From positions 1 to 50,497 of the forward strand of contig CAZLUP010000032.1 of assembly GCA_964562685.1 (NCBI GenBank): DNA of 50,497 nt, written 5' to 3'. The notes under the pieces were generated by a model that was given only the letters and a program-made list of their open reading frames with translations, made no database searches and was not told the DNA's origin. Both the position numbers and the translations under genes were made by a program. The DNA comes from Stanieria sp964562685. Its GTDB lineage: Bacteria > Cyanobacteriota > Cyanobacteriia > Cyanobacteriales > Xenococcaceae. Positions 50,412 through 50,497 of the stretch are shown here, piece by piece (the stretch's first letter is position 1; every line of letters starts with the position of its first letter).

Positions 50412-50497
50412 TTATTTCACTGCTATGAAATAAGATTGAGAATAGTGACTTCCTCCCGACACTGATTGCTACGCAATACAGTGCGGGCTTCCACTGT
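50412..50497 (-). mobile_element. Right end of an IS200/IS605-type element, running off the window
   Basis: Read on the minus strand, the window border gives GGAAGCCCGCACTGTATTG, then a hairpin and GGAGGAAGTCAC. The hairpin on the plus strand is CCCG-A-CACTG-ATTGC / GCAAT-A-CAGTG-CGGG (50455-50469 and 50473-50487), 14 pairs with single-base bulges. This matches the right-end pattern I recall for cyanobacterial tnpB elements; the outer boundary would be about 50445. A second hairpin TTATTTCA / TGAAATAA is at 50412-50433. The transposase or TnpB gene would lie beyond 50497 on the minus strand. Confidence 0.55.

Noticed and set aside
1..50497. tRNA, rRNA and CRISPR arrays
   Set aside because: No T-loop-like GTTCRA motif in a cloverleaf context, no rRNA-like conserved blocks, and no regularly spaced direct repeats were seen.
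1..50497. GCGATCGC sites as a regulatory system
   Set aside because: They are the HIP1 octamer, common throughout many cyanobacterial genomes in genes and spacers alike. Useful for identifying the organism type, not a local feature.

Overview
The window is a cyanobacterial chromosome segment. The evidence is a thylakoid NDH-1 subunit (NdhB), a C-type flavodiiron protein, the C-terminal half of a split-intein DnaE, several cyanobacteria-typical proteins (DUF4079, DUF1815, CHAT-TPR, SLH), AT-rich DNA and more than 30 copies of the HIP1 octamer GCGATCGC. The genus cannot be fixed from this; a unicellular or baeocyte-forming, low-GC lineage is plausible. About 36 protein genes are supported. I see no tRNA, rRNA or CRISPR array.

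Layout. 0-9 kb: secreted TPR-CHAT protein, small coiled-coil secreted protein, ndhB (-), topA (+), family 2 glycosyltransferase (-). 9-16 kb: a large FHA/PAS/GAF hybrid histidine kinase translationally coupled to a response regulator, then a flavodiiron protein (Flv1-like), and a MITE-like element nested in a dispersed repeat. 16-23 kb: DUF4079 membrane protein (-), polyprenol-sugar-type membrane glycosyltransferase, small secreted protein, a candidate small RNA with a strong terminator, a sulfotransferase, a VCBS/FG-GAP protein (-), an M20 amidohydrolase (-). 23-31 kb: two convergent histidine kinases (one with a degenerate receiver), a possible IS relic, ABC ATPase, DUF1815 (-), universal stress protein, SLH protein, PhzF protein. 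31-40 kb: dnaE C-terminal half with its C-intein, FHA protein, dnaX (-) with an A10 slippage run, then a co-directional group of TPR protein, 91-aa protein, GNAT protein and ruvX. 40-50 kb: HemH-like chelatase with a natural ten-histidine tail and a structured leader, glycosyltransferase (-), SpoIID protein (-), rnz, a two-module membrane protein, DUF389 protein (-), htpG, and at the right border what looks like the right end of an IS200/IS605-type element whose body lies outside.

The genes are mostly housekeeping or signalling and do not form one large accessory system. Replication/repair genes (topA, dnaE-C, dnaX, ruvX) and two-component signalling proteins (four proteins, five kinase/receiver combinations) recur. 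The most interesting signals are between or within genes: the dnaX slippage site; a family of 28-nt palindromes (three copies at 3' ends of genes, with compensatory base changes); GC-rich repeat fragments inside the histidine kinase and rnz reading frames; the orphan terminator/small RNA; and the alternative-pairing leader ahead of the His-tailed chelatase.
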